From contig JAJRTY010000001.1 of NCBI GenBank assembly GCA_024278055.1, positions 1-64,000 of the forward strand: DNA of 64,000 bases, in the 5' to 3' direction. Origin of the DNA: Alphaproteobacteria bacterium (GTDB taxonomy: Bacteria; Pseudomonadota; Alphaproteobacteria; Rhizobiales; JAJFHR01). Numbering within the stretch: position 1 is the stretch's first letter; every line of letters starts with the position of its first letter. The notes beneath the pieces are model-generated. The model saw only the letters and a list, made by a program, of their open reading frames with translations, did not search any database and had not been told where the DNA came from. Positions 18,040 to 28,127 of the stretch are shown piece after piece. The translations under genes and the position numbers were made by a program.

Positions 18040-18669
18040 TTATGCACGCGCCAGCTGTATAATACCATCGGCGATATATTGAACCGCCAGAGCTGCGAGA
18101 ATGACGCCCAGAAGCCTTGAGAGCACGATACGGCCGGTTTCTCCGATCAGTTTTTCTATGCGCCCTGACAGGATAAATACCGCGGTGCAAATCAGCAGCA
18201 GTATTGCGATAATACCTATAAGCGTGCCCAGAACAATCCAGTCGTCGTTACCCTTGGCGGCAATCAGCATGGTTGCGGTAATCGCCCCGGGGCCGGCCAT
18301 CAGCGGGATGGCCAGGGGGAAGGCTGCAACATCATTGACGTGTTTGTCTGATACGGCGCGCTCGGCGGTGGCGGATTTGCGTTCCTCGCGCTTTTCAAAC
18401 ACCATTTCAAACCCGATCCATAATAACATCAACCCGCCAGCGGTCCGAAAAGCGGGCAGGGTGATCCCAAGGACGCTGAGGACTTTTTCACCAAACAATG
18501 CAAAAACCGCCAAAACCACCAGTGCAATAACAGACGAACGAATGGCCACGGTGCGCTTTTGCTTAGGCGTCATGCCAACGGTCAGGGAAACGAAAATCGG
18601 TACAATTCCCAGCGGGTCAATGGTCACCAGCAAGGTAACAAAGATTGATATGATCAATTCCGGTGTCAT
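18040..18669 (-). CDS. MarC family (UPF0056) membrane protein
   Basis: A six-helix inner-membrane protein of the MarC/UPF0056 family, of unknown transport function. The N-terminal segment LLVTIDPLGIVPIFVSLTVG is the family signature, followed by hydrophobic segments and PLAIPLMAGPGAITATMLIAA near residues 109-129. ATG at 18669 is preferred to the TTG at 18702 because AGGAGAG lies just before it. The length is 209 residues. Despite the old name, a role in multiple antibiotic resistance is not supported for the family. Confidence 0.88.
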   Translation of the reverse strand: MTPELIISIFVTLLVTIDPLGIVPIFVSLTVGMTPKQKRTVAIRSSVIALVVLAVFALFGEKVLSVLGITLPAFRTAGGLMLLWIGFEMVFEKREERKSATAERAVSDKHVNDVAAFPLAIPLMAGPGAITATMLIAAKGNDDWIVLGTLIGIIAILLLICTAVFILSGRIEKLIGETGRIVLSRLLGVILAALAVQYIADGIIQLARA

Positions 18670-18702
18670 GCCACTCTCCTGATTTATGCCCCAAAACAGC
18701 AC

Positions 18703-19021
18703 TGTGTTGTTCTATCCATAGCATTGTTGGCGACTTAAGAATTCATGCAATTTACCATTTGTGCGCAATTTCTGTACACAGGTTTGAAAATAAGCTGTGA
18801 ACACTTTCTAAGGCATTGAAAACAAGAAGAAAATAAGGGAATTAAAAACCCAAAATTGGTTGCTCTGTCTACCGGGAATCGGGTATAAGTATGAACGGAA
18901 TTCTGATCATACATAAACAATTGTTTTAGTTGAGGATTTTATTGAATTTTCAAGCCATGATCACTGTAAAAAACAACTGCTAAAGCCTGCGATTAATCCG
19001 GCACTAAATTAAGAGGCTCAT
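18703..19021. promoter_or_regulatory. Divergent intergenic region between marC and gyrA, with candidate gyrA promoter
   Basis: This 319-bp AT-rich stretch separates marC from gyrA and holds no supported gene. A plausible promoter for gyrA is TTGCTC at 18860-18865 and TATAAG at 18884-18889 with an 18-bp spacer. A purine-rich AAGAGG sits just before the gyrA start. No convincing operator or RNA structure was seen. Confidence 0.4.
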
Positions 19022-21823
19022 TTGCCAGATCAAGATGATACCACACCGCCACCACCATCTGGTGAGGGCAACCCCGGCGGCGGGGGCGTTGATAGTGATG
19101 TAAGTCCGGTCTCCATTGTTGATGAGATGAAGAAGTCTTATCTCGATTACGCCATGAGCGTCATCGTCTCTCGTGCCTTGCCCGATGTACGCGACGGATT
19201 AAAGCCGGTTCATCGCCGCATTCTTTATTCCATGCATGAAAACGGCTACGACTGGAACAAGCCTTACAGAAAATCAGCCCGTGTTGTCGGTGATGTGATC
19301 GGTAAATATCACCCCCATGGCGACCAGTCGATTTATGATGCTCTGGTGCGCATGGCGCAGGATTTTTCCTTGCGCTTTGTGCTGCTCGATGGTCAGGGCA
19401 ACTTTGGCTCTGTTGACGGTGATCCGCCGGCCGCCATGCGTTATACCGAAGTGCGCATGGGCAAGCCGGCGCACGCTTTGATGAGTGACCTTGACAAGAA
19501 TACGGTCGATTTCATTCCCAATTATGATAATTCCGAAACCGAGCCCAAGGTTTTGCCGGCGCGTTTTCCAAATCTTCTGGTCAATGGTGCCAGCGGCATT
19601 GCCGTCGGCATGGCCACCAATATACCACCGCATAATCTTGGCGAAATCATCGATGCCAGCGTCGCTTACATTGATAATCCGGCACTCAGCATCGATGACA
19701 TTCTGGAAATTGTTCCCGGCCCGGATTTCCCCACCGGCGGCTTCATTTTGGGGCGCGCGGGTATCAAGTCAGCCTTTCATACCGGTCGCGGCTCGGTCAT
19801 TATGCGCGCACGCGTTACCACCGAAATTATTCGCAAGGATCGTGAAGCGTTGATTGTCACCGAAATTCCGTTTCAGGTAAACAAATCCACATTGATCGAA
19901 AAAATTGCCGAACTGGTGCGTGACAAGCGCGTCGAGGGCATCAGTGATATCCGCGATGAATCAGACCGTGAGGGCATGCGCATGGTTATAGAGCTGAAAC
20001 GCGACGCTGTCGCTGACGTGGTGTTGAACCAGCTCTATCGTTTTTCCAATCTGCAGACCTCGTTTGGCTGCAATATGGTGGCGTTGAACTCCGGTCGCCC
20101 CGAGGTCATGAACATCCTCGACATGATCACGGCGTTTGTCGCGTTTCGCGAAGAAGTCATTACCCGGCGCACCAAATTCCTGCTTAACAAGGCGCGAGAA
20201 CGCGCCCATGTTCTGGTTGGCCTCGCCATAGCGGTTGCCAATATTGACGAGATTATCGTGTTGATCCGCAAGGCGCCGGACCCGGCTACTGCGCGGGCGC
20301 AATTGATGGAGCGTTTTTGGCCTGCACGAGACGTTGAATCCCTGTTGCTGCTGATTGATGATCCACGCCACAAGATACGCGAAGATGGCACCTACCGCCT
20401 GTCCGAGACCCAGGCACGCGCTATTTTAGAGTTGCGTCTGGCCCGCCTGACAGCCCTTGGCCGTGACGAGATTGGCAATGAGCTGGCAGAACTTGGCGGT
20501 TACATTGAGGATTATCTCGATATTCTGCGCTCTCGTGCCCGGGTTATGAGTATTATCCGCGAAGACCTGCTCGAAATCCGTGAGGAATTTGCAGATCCCC
20601 GCCGCACCGAATTGATTGATGCCGAATTCGGCGTTGAAGATGAAGACCTGATCCAGCGCGAAGACATGGTGGTGACAGTAAGCCACAAAGGCTATATCAA
20701 GCGCGTGCCGCTTTCCACATACCGCGCCCAGCGCCGGGGCGGCAAGGGGCGTTCGGGCATGTCGACGCGCGATGAGGATTTCGTCGCCCGCCTGTTCATC
20801 GCCAATACCCACACGCCCATTCTGTTTTTCTCATCCAAAGGCATCGTCTACAAGATGAAAGTCTGGCGTCTGCCGATTGGCTCGCCAACCTCGCTGGGCA
20901 AGGCGATGATCAACCTGCTGCCGCTGGAGCAGGGCGAAACCATCACAACCATCATGCCCCTGCCAGAAGACGAGGCACAATGGGGCGACCTGCACGTGAT
21001 GTTCTCAACCCGCAGCGGTGGTGCCCGGCGCAATGATCTGTCTGATTTCACCCAAGTCAACCGTAATGGCAAAATTGCCATGAAACTTGATGAAGATGAT
21101 GTGCTGGTCGATGTTCATATCTGTACCGAAGATGACGATATTCTACTGACCACCGCCAAAGGCCGTTGTATCCGCTTCCCCGTTACTGCCATACGCGTCT
21201 TTGTCGGCAGAAATTCAACCGGTGTGCGCGGTATCAGGCTGGGTAAGGATGACCAGGTCATTTCCATGTGCGTCATTCGCCATATGGATGCAGAACCAGG
21301 TGAACGCATTGCCTATCTCAAACAGCGTCGTGCCATGGAAGGCAACGGAGATGTCCAGGATCTGGTTGAAAGTGAAACCGATGAAGATGGTGCAAGCGAA
21401 GAAGTCGAAATTTCACCTGAGCGCTACATTGAATTGAGTGCAGCGGAGCAATTTGTCCTGTCGATTTCGGAAAACGGCTACGGCAAGCGCACGTCTACAT
21501 ATGAATATCGCGCATCAGGTCGCGGTGGCAAAGGCATTATCGCCATGGTCACCAATAACCGCAACGGCGATCTGGTAGCCTCTTTCCCGGTTGAGGAAAG
21601 TGACCAGATTATGCTGGTAACCGATGGCGGTCAGCTTATCCGTTGCCCGGTGCAGCATATTTCCCTGCTCGGCCGCAGCACCCAGGGGGTCAGGGTTTTT
21701 GATACTGCTGATGATGAAAAAGTCGTTTCCGTATCGCGCGTCAGTGATGCCGGAGATGACGATGAAACAGACGGGGACGGTGAGGATGGGGTACGTCCTG
21801 ATGGGGATGCTCAGAAAAATTAA
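19022..21823 (+). CDS. gyrA: DNA gyrase subunit A
   Basis: GyrA is the DNA-cleaving subunit of gyrase. The winged-helix and breakage-reunion domain begins with [20 protein letters not shown], and the catalytic Tyr is seen in [10 protein letters not shown] near residue 141. The C-terminal wrapping domain carries the GyrA box QRRGGKG. An acidic insertion (about residues 775-800) interrupts one blade of that domain, and the end of the protein is also acidic. The start is TTG at 19022, preceded by AAGAGG. In the quinolone region the motif reads HGDQSIYD, with Gln where E. coli has Ser83. 933 residues. Confidence 0.98.
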   Translation: MPDQDDTTPPPPSGEGNPGGGGVDSDVSPVSIVDEMKKSYLDYAMSVIVSRALPDVRDGLKPVHRRILYSMHENGYDWNKPYRKSARVVGDVIGKYHPHGDQSIYDALVRMAQDFSLRFVLLDGQGNFGSVDGDPPAAMRYTEVRMGKPAHALMSDLDKNTVDFIPNYDNSETEPKVLPARFPNLLVNGASGIAVGMATNIPPHNLGEIIDASVAYIDNPALSIDDILEIVPGPDFPTGGFILGRAGIKSAFHTGRGSVIMRARVTTEIIRKDREALIVTEIPFQVNKSTLIEKIAELVRDKRVEGISDIRDESDREGMRMVIELKRDAVADVVLNQLYRFSNLQTSFGCNMVALNSGRPEVMNILDMITAFVAFREEVITRRTKFLLNKARERAHVLVGLAIAVANIDEIIVLIRKAPDPATARAQLMERFWPARDVESLLLLIDDPRHKIREDGTYRLSETQARAILELRLARLTALGRDEIGNELAELGGYIEDYLDILRSRARVMSIIREDLLEIREEFADPRRTELIDAEFGVEDEDLIQREDMVVTVSHKGYIKRVPLSTYRAQRRGGKGRSGMSTRDEDFVARLFIANTHTPILFFSSKGIVYKMKVWRLPIGSPTSLGKAMINLLPLEQGETITTIMPLPEDEAQWGDLHVMFSTRSGGARRNDLSDFTQVNRNGKIAMKLDEDDVLVDVHICTEDDDILLTTAKGRCIRFPVTAIRVFVGRNSTGVRGIRLGKDDQVISMCVIRHMDAEPGERIAYLKQRRAMEGNGDVQDLVESETDEDGASEEVEISPERYIELSAAEQFVLSISENGYGKRTSTYEYRASGRGGKGIIAMVTNNRNGDLVASFPVEESDQIMLVTDGGQLIRCPVQHISLLGRSTQGVRVFDTADDEKVVSVSRVSDAGDDDETDGDGEDGVRPDGDAQKN

Positions 21824-21862
21824 AACCTTGTTTTTTCTGTCATTATTTGGCATTCGATTACC

Positions 21863-22351
21863 ATGAGCACCACAGCACTATATCCCGGCAGCTTTGATCC
21901 GGTGACTTTTGGTCATCTGGATATTATTGCCAGAGCTGCGCACATATTTGACACGCTCATTTTAGCCGTTGGCTCGCATCACACAAAAACCTCATTATTG
22001 CCACTGGATCAACGCCTGTTGTTGCTTGAAACCGAGGTTGCTGCTCTCAATATCACCAATGTCAGGTTCATCACATTTGATGGTCTTGTTGTTGATGCCG
22101 CGCGCAATCAAGGTGCCGGCGTTATCGTTCGTGGTCTGCGCAATACAACAGATTTTGATTATGAAGCACAAATGGCAGCAATGAATGCTGCCCTGGCCGC
22201 CGAGGTGGAAACAGTATTTATGAGCGCTTCACCCAAAACCGGATTTATCGCTTCTTCTCTTGTGAAGCAGATTGCACGCATGGGTGGGGATGTTTCCGGT
22301 TTTGTACCGCCAGCAACCGCCCAAAAGATATTCGAAATTATTAAAAAATAA
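21863..22351 (+). CDS. coaD: Pantetheine-phosphate adenylyltransferase
   Basis: CoaD transfers AMP to 4'-phosphopantetheine, the fourth step of coenzyme A synthesis. The nucleotidyl-transferase motif is seen at the N-terminus as YPGSFDPVTFGHLDII (residues 7-22, with the TxGH-like element TFGH). GVIVRGLRNTTDFDYEAQM near 82-100 and the C-terminal FIASSLVKQIARMGGDVS (ISSS-like) complete the site. The length of 162 residues is normal. It starts 39 bp after gyrA, probably in the same transcript. Confidence 0.97.
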   Translation: MSTTALYPGSFDPVTFGHLDIIARAAHIFDTLILAVGSHHTKTSLLPLDQRLLLLETEVAALNITNVRFITFDGLVVDAARNQGAGVIVRGLRNTTDFDYEAQMAAMNAALAAEVETVFMSASPKTGFIASSLVKQIARMGGDVSGFVPPATAQKIFEIIKK

Positions 22352-22413
22352 TATTCAGAATGAGTTAAGACGATTATTTATAGAATTAGATTAAGAGAAT
22401 TGGGAAAAAACAT

Positions 22414-22956
22414 ATGAGAAGATTTGGTATTTTGAGCCTGGCTCTATTCGCCGGCCTGTTGTTGATGGTGACACCGGAAGATGCTCAGGCAGGTAAAGAC
22501 GAAAACACACTGTTTATGGATTTGAAGTACGGGCGTGTGGTGATCGAATTGCGCACCGATCTTGCGCCTAAACATGTTACCAGAATTAAAAAACTGGTAC
22601 GCGAAGGTTTTTATGACGGTATCGTTTTCCACCGTGTCATTGAAGGATTTATGGCCCAGAGCGGCGATCCCACCGGCACCGGCACCGGCGGCTCAAGCTA
22701 TCCTGATTTAAAGGCTGAATTTACCTCCGCGCCTTATGTACGCGGCACATTAGGCATGGCGCGTTCGTCGAGCCCCAACAGTGCCAACAGTCAGTTTTTC
22801 ATAACTTTCCGCAGTACTGCATTTCTTGATGGCAAATACACGGTTTGGGGAAAAGTGATCAAGGGTATGGAATTTGTCGATATGATTGCCCGTGGCGAGC
22901 CGCCTGCAAACCCGGACAAAATAATAAAAATGCAGGTTGCTGCAGACGCCAAATAA
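22414..22956 (+). CDS. Exported cyclophilin-type peptidyl-prolyl isomerase
   Basis: A proline isomerase helping protein folding in the periplasm. An N-terminal signal peptide spans about residues 1-26 (MRRFGILSLALFAGLLLMV, ending AQA), followed by a short cyclophilin domain. The core motif FHRVIEGFMAQSGD contains the catalytic Arg, and SPNSANSQFFITF is also conserved. A cytoplasmic relative follows after 25 bp, so the pair acts in two compartments. 180 residues. Confidence 0.92.
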   Translation: MRRFGILSLALFAGLLLMVTPEDAQAGKDENTLFMDLKYGRVVIELRTDLAPKHVTRIKKLVREGFYDGIVFHRVIEGFMAQSGDPTGTGTGGSSYPDLKAEFTSAPYVRGTLGMARSSSPNSANSQFFITFRSTAFLDGKYTVWGKVIKGMEFVDMIARGEPPANPDKIIKMQVAADAK

Positions 22957-22981
22957 TTTAAAGAAAATTGGAGAAAATCGA

Positions 22982-23452
22982 ATGAGCGATCTTAAAGATC
23001 CGGAAAACACCCTTGTGCTTGAGCTTGAAGCAGGAAAAGTAGTTATTGAGCTTTATACTGATTCCGCCCCCAACCATTGTGCCCGCATCAAGGAACTTGC
23101 CCGCGAAAAGTTCTATGACGGCATTGTCTTTCACCGGGTCATAGAAGGTTTCATGGCGCAAACCGGCTGCCCACTGGGGCAGGGTACCGGCGGCTCGGGC
23201 CAAAACCTGAAAGCCGAATTCAATGACCGTCCCCACAAGCGCGGTGTTGCCTCTATGGCGCGGTCACAAATGCCAGACAGTGCCGACAGTCAGTTTTTCA
23301 TCTGTTTTGATGACGCGAGTTTTCTCGATGGGCAATATACCGCCTGGGGTGAAGTGATTGAGGGCATGGAGCATGTGGACACAATCAAGCGCGGTGAGCC
23401 GGTAGATAATCCCGACCACATCGTCTCTTTACGTGTTGCAGCAGACCTCTGA
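22982..23452 (+). CDS. ppiB: Cytoplasmic cyclophilin-type peptidyl-prolyl isomerase
   Basis: A 156-residue proline isomerase without a signal sequence. The start ATG at 22982 follows TTGGAGAAAA and is preferred to one at 22937, which would overlap the previous gene. The motif FHRVIEGFMAQTGCPLGQG holds the catalytic Arg, and MPDSADSQFFICF is the second conserved strand. It closely resembles the upstream protein in sequence, which suggests an old duplication with gain or loss of the export signal. queA follows after 42 bp. Confidence 0.92.
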   Translation: MSDLKDPENTLVLELEAGKVVIELYTDSAPNHCARIKELAREKFYDGIVFHRVIEGFMAQTGCPLGQGTGGSGQNLKAEFNDRPHKRGVASMARSQMPDSADSQFFICFDDASFLDGQYTAWGEVIEGMEHVDTIKRGEPVDNPDHIVSLRVAADL

Positions 23453-23494
23453 CACGAATGCGACCAGGCCGTCGGCTACAGATAAGGCCTGATC

Positions 23495-24574
23495 ATGCGC
23501 GTTGACGACTTTGATTTTGAATTGCCAAACGATAGCATAGCCTTGCGCCCTCTGGCCCGGCGCGAGGCAGCTAAGCTTTTGCGTGTGTCACCACACCATC
23601 AGCCTGTTTTCAGTGATCATCATATCAAGGATTTGCCCGGCCTGCTTCAGCCCGGCGACGCTCTGGTGTTCAACGATACCAGAGTTGTCCCCGCACGGCT
23701 GTCAGGACACCGCATAGGTCGTGGCGCAACCAATCCCAAAATTGAAATCACCCTGCATCAGCGCAGCAGCGACAGTGCCTGGCTGGCATTTGCCAAGCCG
23801 GGCCGCAAGCTGCGTGCCGGTGACGTCATTCGATTGGGTGGAAGTGGTACGGCCTGTTATGGTGATAGTCTGGATGCAACGGTGAGCGAAAAACGCGACG
23901 GGGGTGAAATAGCGCTGGAATTTGAACTCAGCGGCGCTTTTCTCGATGAAGCCATTGCCACGCACGGACAAATGCCGTTGCCGCCTTATATTGCCTCTCA
24001 GCGCCCTCCCGATGCGCAAGACGAACATGACTACCAGACCATATATGCCACCCGCGAAGGTGCCGTTGCCGCCCCAACCGCCGGGTTGCACTTTACTGAT
24101 GCGCTTATGTATTCACTTAAAGCCCGCGATATCTCCTGTCATTTTTTGACCCTGCATGTGGGGGCAGGAACATTTTTGCCGGTCAAGGTTGATGAGGTTG
24201 CTGATCACAGGATGCACAGTGAATGGGGCGAGATAACCGAGGCAACAGCAAAGTCACTTAACGATATCAGGGCGCAGGGAAAACGATTAATTTGTGTCGG
24301 TACAACCTCGCTGAGAATGATTGAAACCGCGAGCCTGGAGGACGGTACCATTGAGCCTATGGCGCGGGCTACAGATATTTTCATAACCCCGGGCTACAGG
24401 TTCAAGGCGGTGGACGGACTGATCACCAATTTTCATACGCCGCGCTCAACACTTTTCATGCTGGTATCGGCATTTTGCGGCTTGCGCCAAATGCGTGAGG
24501 CCTATGCACATGCCATAAAATCAGATTATCGGTTTTATTCTTATGGCGATGCCTGCTTATTGGAGCGCCAGTAA
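23495..24574 (+). CDS. queA: S-adenosylmethionine:tRNA ribosyltransferase-isomerase
   Basis: QueA adds the epoxycyclopentane group to 7-aminomethyl-7-deazaguanine in tRNA, the penultimate step of queuosine synthesis. The N-terminal [19 protein letters not shown], the segment [15 protein letters not shown], the block APTAGLHFT and [12 protein letters not shown] are all family signatures. The end [12 protein letters not shown] is typical. The 359 residues are near the usual length. tgt begins 2 bp after the stop, forming the queA-tgt operon. Confidence 0.97.
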   Translation: MRVDDFDFELPNDSIALRPLARREAAKLLRVSPHHQPVFSDHHIKDLPGLLQPGDALVFNDTRVVPARLSGHRIGRGATNPKIEITLHQRSSDSAWLAFAKPGRKLRAGDVIRLGGSGTACYGDSLDATVSEKRDGGEIALEFELSGAFLDEAIATHGQMPLPPYIASQRPPDAQDEHDYQTIYATREGAVAAPTAGLHFTDALMYSLKARDISCHFLTLHVGAGTFLPVKVDEVADHRMHSEWGEITEATAKSLNDIRAQGKRLICVGTTSLRMIETASLEDGTIEPMARATDIFITPGYRFKAVDGLITNFHTPRSTLFMLVSAFCGLRQMREAYAHAIKSDYRFYSYGDACLLERQ

Positions 24575-24576
24575 AA

Positions 24577-25716
24577 ATGAGTGAAGATAATCTACCCCAG
24601 GATTTTTCGTTTAAACTGTTTGCCACAGATGGCCATGCCCGCGCCGGTGAAATAACCACAGCCCACGGCACCATTCAAACCCCGGCTTTCATGCCGGTGG
24701 GAACAGCCGCCACCGTTAAGGCAATGATGGTGGAACACGTATATGCCACCGGCGCAGAAATTCTCCTGGGCAATACCTATCACCTGATGTTGAGGCCGAC
24801 GGCAGAACGAATTCATACATTTGGCGGGCTGCACAAGTTCATGAACTGGCCACATCCGATTTTGACGGATTCAGGCGGTTTTCAGGTAATGTCCCTGGCC
24901 AAACTGCGCAAAATCACCGAAGAAGGCGTTAAGTTTCAATCCCATATCGACGGCTCCACCCACATGTTGACGCCGGAAAGATCAATGGAAATTCAGGCAC
25001 TGCTCAATTCCGATATTCAAATGGCCTTTGATGAATGTACACCGTTCCCGTGTGAGAAAACCGAAGCCGAAAGCTCGATGGAACTGTCCATGCGCTGGGC
25101 AGTTCGCTCTAAAAATGCCTTCAGCGGCGGCCCCGGCCAGGCCATTTTCGGTATCGTCCAGGGCAGCGTGCATGAGGATTTAAGAGCACGCTCGATTAAG
25201 GCACTGGTTGATATTGATTTCCCCGGGCTGGCTATTGGCGGGCTGGCAGTAGGCGAGGGCCAGGAAGAAATGTTGCGTGTGCTCGATTTTACCGTGCCGC
25301 TGATGCCGCACGACCGCCCAAGGTATCTGATGGGGGTAGGCACGCCGGAAGACCTTCTGTTGTCGTGCCTGCGCGGTGTCGATATGTTTGATTGTGTCAT
25401 GCCCACGCGCTCGGGCCGCCATGGTCAGGCCTTTACCCGCTATGGTAAAATCAACCTGAGCAACGCCAGATTTGCCGATGATGCAACCCCTCTCGACCCC
25501 CAAAGCACATGCCCGGCCGCCAATTCATATTCGCGTGCTTATTACCATCACCTGTTCAAATCGAAAGAAATCCTTGGCGCCATGTTGTTAAGCTGGGCCA
25601 ATATTCATTATTATCAGGATCTTATGCGCGGGGTTCGTGACGCCATAAAGGCTGGTACATTCGACGATTTTGCAACCGAAACCAGGGAAAACTGGAAACG
25701 CGGGCTGGACCGGTAA
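24577..25716 (+). CDS. tgt: tRNA-guanine transglycosylase
   Basis: Tgt exchanges guanine for preQ1 at position 34 of tRNAs for Asp, Asn, His and Tyr. The catalytic Asp is expected in [13 protein letters not shown] near residues 90-102, and the second nucleophile Asp is in [18 protein letters not shown]. Zinc ligands are partly visible, with [20 protein letters not shown] near the end and one canonical Cys (the CxC of the metal site) not obvious. The length of 379 residues is usual. It is coupled with queA. A structured stretch follows its stop. Confidence 0.96.
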   Translation: MSEDNLPQDFSFKLFATDGHARAGEITTAHGTIQTPAFMPVGTAATVKAMMVEHVYATGAEILLGNTYHLMLRPTAERIHTFGGLHKFMNWPHPILTDSGGFQVMSLAKLRKITEEGVKFQSHIDGSTHMLTPERSMEIQALLNSDIQMAFDECTPFPCEKTEAESSMELSMRWAVRSKNAFSGGPGQAIFGIVQGSVHEDLRARSIKALVDIDFPGLAIGGLAVGEGQEEMLRVLDFTVPLMPHDRPRYLMGVGTPEDLLLSCLRGVDMFDCVMPTRSGRHGQAFTRYGKINLSNARFADDATPLDPQSTCPAANSYSRAYYHHLFKSKEILGAMLLSWANIHYYQDLMRGVRDAIKAGTFDDFATETRENWKRGLDR

Positions 25717-25730
25717 TACCCTGAAAAATT

Positions 25731-25802
25731 AAGGAGCAGATGACCAAAACCGGCCATCCGCTCCTCGGGGATCGGACTATCCCGGGGGATGGGGTAATCC
25801 GA
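25731..25802 (+). other. Structured RNA-like segment downstream of tgt
   Basis: A 10-position stem with 9 pairs forms between 25733-25742 and 25755-25764 around a 12-base loop. Further self-complementary blocks follow (TCGGA with TCCGA, TATCCC with GGGGAT, within 25769-25799). There is no T-run, so it does not look like a plain terminator. The first stem covers the ribosome site and start codon of the small reading frame at 25740. Confidence 0.35.
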
Positions 25803-25844
25803 AGGTGTAATTTCATCGCCGGTAAAGCGGCGGTTGTGGGTTGA
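25740..25844 (+). CDS. Possible 34-residue small protein
   Basis: An ATG preceded by a good AAGGAG ribosome site begins a 34-codon frame ending in TGA. The product starts MTKTGHPLLGDRTIPGDGVI and contains a Cys and many Gly, with no membrane segment and no recognised family. The only positive evidence is the ribosome site. The same bases also form hairpins, so this may be non-coding. Confidence 0.25.
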   Translation: MTKTGHPLLGDRTIPGDGVIRRCNFIAGKAAVVG

Positions 25845-26078
25845 GTAACCTAAAACAATACCCAACTCCTAGATAAGCCAATCAAAAGCATATTGATAGA
25901 TACCTCCCGGGCTTGTGAACGTTGTTGAAGGGGCGTGACAAATTCGTTTTCAGAATTGACTGTGCGGGGGAAAAGCGTCTGTTTTTACCGGCGTTCGAGG
26001 AACCCCTGTAAGTGGACTTTGCGGTCTTGTTTGTATACGATTGAGCCTATGTAAGCGATTTTCCTGGGAGGTAAACCG
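25845..26078. other. Non-coding gap before the AsmA-like gene
   Basis: This stretch holds no supported gene. It is AT-rich and contains the ribosome site CTGGGAGGT just before 26079. It presumably contains the promoter of the AsmA-like gene. I see no convincing operator. Confidence 0.4.
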
Positions 26079-27803
26079 ATGAGCAGATTGTATTTTGCGG
26101 TGATAACCATTGTCGGAATATTGATCACATTCACAATACCCGTGCAGGCACAGGATTTCACCACAATCGTGCGCGACGCTGTAATTGCCTCGGTAAAGGA
26201 AAAAACCGGGCGCACACTTGTTATCAATGGGGAATTGAGCTTCTCCATGAAGCCAAGCCCGCAAATGACAGCAAAGCAGGTGATTTTGTCCAACCCGGAA
26301 GGTTTTGATGAAACCCCGTTTATCACTATGGATCAGATAGTTATCAGTTTCGATCTCGGTGCTGCCGTTGCCGGTAATTTCAATATCAACGGCTTTGTGA
26401 TGCAAAAGCCTGTGATTAACCTGATGGTCAACAAAGATGGGGGCAATAACTGGTCCTTTGGTGCCAAAGCGCTCCAGGCCGGTGTGTTTGAGATTTTCGA
26501 TGGTCGTGTGAAATATTCCAATGCCCGATCGGCCACCAGTTATGAGTTTAGCGATGTAAATCTGAAAATCAGCGCCGCCACTCAAACTGACCCGCTGGAA
26601 GTGACGGGTTCGGTTAAGTTGAATGATGAAACAGTGACACTTACATCCTCTTTTACAACGCTGGAGCTGCTTAACAGTGGTGAGGAGGCCAGGATTAATA
26701 TCAAGCTGGGCGGCAAACAGATGTCGGGTGATTTTTCGGGAATCCTGACCCAGCAGAAAGACGGCCTTAAACTCGCAAAAGCCAGATTACAGGTCGATGG
26801 TATGACGGCCATCGGCGATGTAACTTACAAGTATGGCAAAAAACGACCCTATATTGCCGCCAACTTTAAACTGGATAAGCTCGACCTCACCAGGTATCTG
26901 GGAACTGGGGCGAGGAAAACCACCGGCTGGAGCAAGCAGAACGTAGATTTTTCCGGCCTTATGTCAATTGATGGAGAATTCAATCTTTCCACCGACAGTG
27001 TGCAATATGACAAGATCAACACCGGAGCAGCAACCCTGGTGGCAAAACTCAACCGTGGTGTTTTGAAAGTCAACATGCCCAAGCTGGTGCTATATGGCGG
27101 AACAGCCAGATTGAAGCTCTCCGTTGATGGTCGCAAACCCAAAGCGGCCGTGGCTTTCAGTGGTAATGTCAAAAATGTGAAGGCCTTGCCATTTTTACTC
27201 GATGCTGCCGATCTTCGTAAAATTTCCGGGCGCGCCAATATCGATTTCAACCTGGCAGCCACCGGTCAAAGCCAGCATGCATTTATGCAAACGCTCCGGG
27301 GGACGGCTGATTTTAATTTTCGCAAAGGCGCACTCCTTGGCGTTAACATAGGGCGAATCCTGCGCAGTATCAAAAAGGGTAAAACCAGCGGGTTTGCCCG
27401 CGGGGGCAAGACACCTTTTGGCAAGTTTCGCGCCAAGTTTGGTTTTCGCAAAGGCATCGGTACCAACAAGAACCTGCGGATGAGCGGTGGCGAAGTACGT
27501 ATAACCGGTGCCGGCAGGGTTAGAATGCCGCCGCGAACGCTTTCCTTTCGGGTTAACCCGACGCTGGTTGGAAAAGGCGGGATATCGGTTCTGGGTATTA
27601 ATGTGCCAATTATTATCACCGGCCCATGGGCAAACCCGCAAGTTTACCCGGACCTTCCCGGTGTTCTTGATGCACCGGAAATTGCTCTGAAAGGCCTTGC
27701 AACTGTTGGCAAGGAAGGCGTCAAAGGTGTGGTTGGGGTGGTCGATACGGTCACCACTCCCATCGGCAAAATATTGAAGGCACCGTTCAAAAAACTATTT
27801 TAG
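26079..27803 (+). CDS. AsmA family protein
   Basis: A 574-residue envelope protein of the AsmA family, thought to act in lipid transport or outer membrane biogenesis between the membranes. An N-terminal signal or anchor segment spans about residues 1-24 (MSRLYFAVITIVGILITFTI). The N-terminal domain includes ELSFSMKPSPQMTAKQVILSN. A long beta-rich region follows. The C-terminal AsmA block near residues 400-540 includes SGRANIDFNLAATGQSQHAF and the ending ITGPWANPQVYPDLPGVL. The ATG at 26079 follows a good GGGAGGT. It stands alone, upstream of a hairpin and the tRNA-Lys. Confidence 0.87.
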   Translation: MSRLYFAVITIVGILITFTIPVQAQDFTTIVRDAVIASVKEKTGRTLVINGELSFSMKPSPQMTAKQVILSNPEGFDETPFITMDQIVISFDLGAAVAGNFNINGFVMQKPVINLMVNKDGGNNWSFGAKALQAGVFEIFDGRVKYSNARSATSYEFSDVNLKISAATQTDPLEVTGSVKLNDETVTLTSSFTTLELLNSGEEARINIKLGGKQMSGDFSGILTQQKDGLKLAKARLQVDGMTAIGDVTYKYGKKRPYIAANFKLDKLDLTRYLGTGARKTTGWSKQNVDFSGLMSIDGEFNLSTDSVQYDKINTGAATLVAKLNRGVLKVNMPKLVLYGGTARLKLSVDGRKPKAAVAFSGNVKNVKALPFLLDAADLRKISGRANIDFNLAATGQSQHAFMQTLRGTADFNFRKGALLGVNIGRILRSIKKGKTSGFARGGKTPFGKFRAKFGFRKGIGTNKNLRMSGGEVRITGAGRVRMPPRTLSFRVNPTLVGKGGISVLGINVPIIITGPWANPQVYPDLPGVLDAPEIALKGLATVGKEGVKGVVGVVDTVTTPIGKILKAPFKKLF

Positions 27804-27848
27804 AGCGCCGGACCCTCAAATAGAACCATTTGATGGACCAGCGCTCTA
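27801..27848 (+). terminator. Imperfect palindrome at the end of the AsmA-like gene
   Basis: Arms 27801-27821 and 27828-27848 pair at about 18 of 21 positions around a 6-base loop, beginning with the stop codon. No T-run follows. It may be a processing or termination signal for the AsmA-like transcript or a dispersed palindromic repeat. Confidence 0.45.
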
Positions 27849-27916
27849 GAAATTGAGACACCAACGCGACCGCCGATGGCGGCAGGCTAGGTGGTATTCT
27901 TAAAGGGACTTGGGAA

Positions 27917-27992
27917 TGGTGAGCCCAGCAAGGATCGAACTTGCGACAACCTGATTAAAAGTCAGGTGCTCTACCAACTGAGCTATGGGCCC
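27917..27992 (-). tRNA. tRNA-Lys (anticodon UUU)
   Basis: The 76-base cloverleaf on the minus strand begins GGGCCCATAGCTCAG and encodes its own CCA end. The acceptor stem pairs at all 7 positions, with one G-T pair. The anticodon loop CTTTTAA gives UUU. The T arm contains the usual GTTCGATC. No integrase or attachment duplication was seen near it. Confidence 0.97.
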
Positions 27993-28127
27993 CCGTTGCG
28001 GAGTACGCGATGATGTAACGGAATTTGCAGGCATTTGCAAGGAGAAGGTTTCGGATTTTTCCCACCAATTTTAAAGTGTCGAAAAAACGATCAAATGAAA
28101 GACTGAATTCCGCTAAAAACTTTGTTT

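Noticed and set aside
27917..27992. The tRNA-Lys gene as an attachment site for an integrated island
   Set aside because: No integrase gene and no direct repeat of the tRNA end were seen, and the genes on both sides look like ordinary chromosomal ones.
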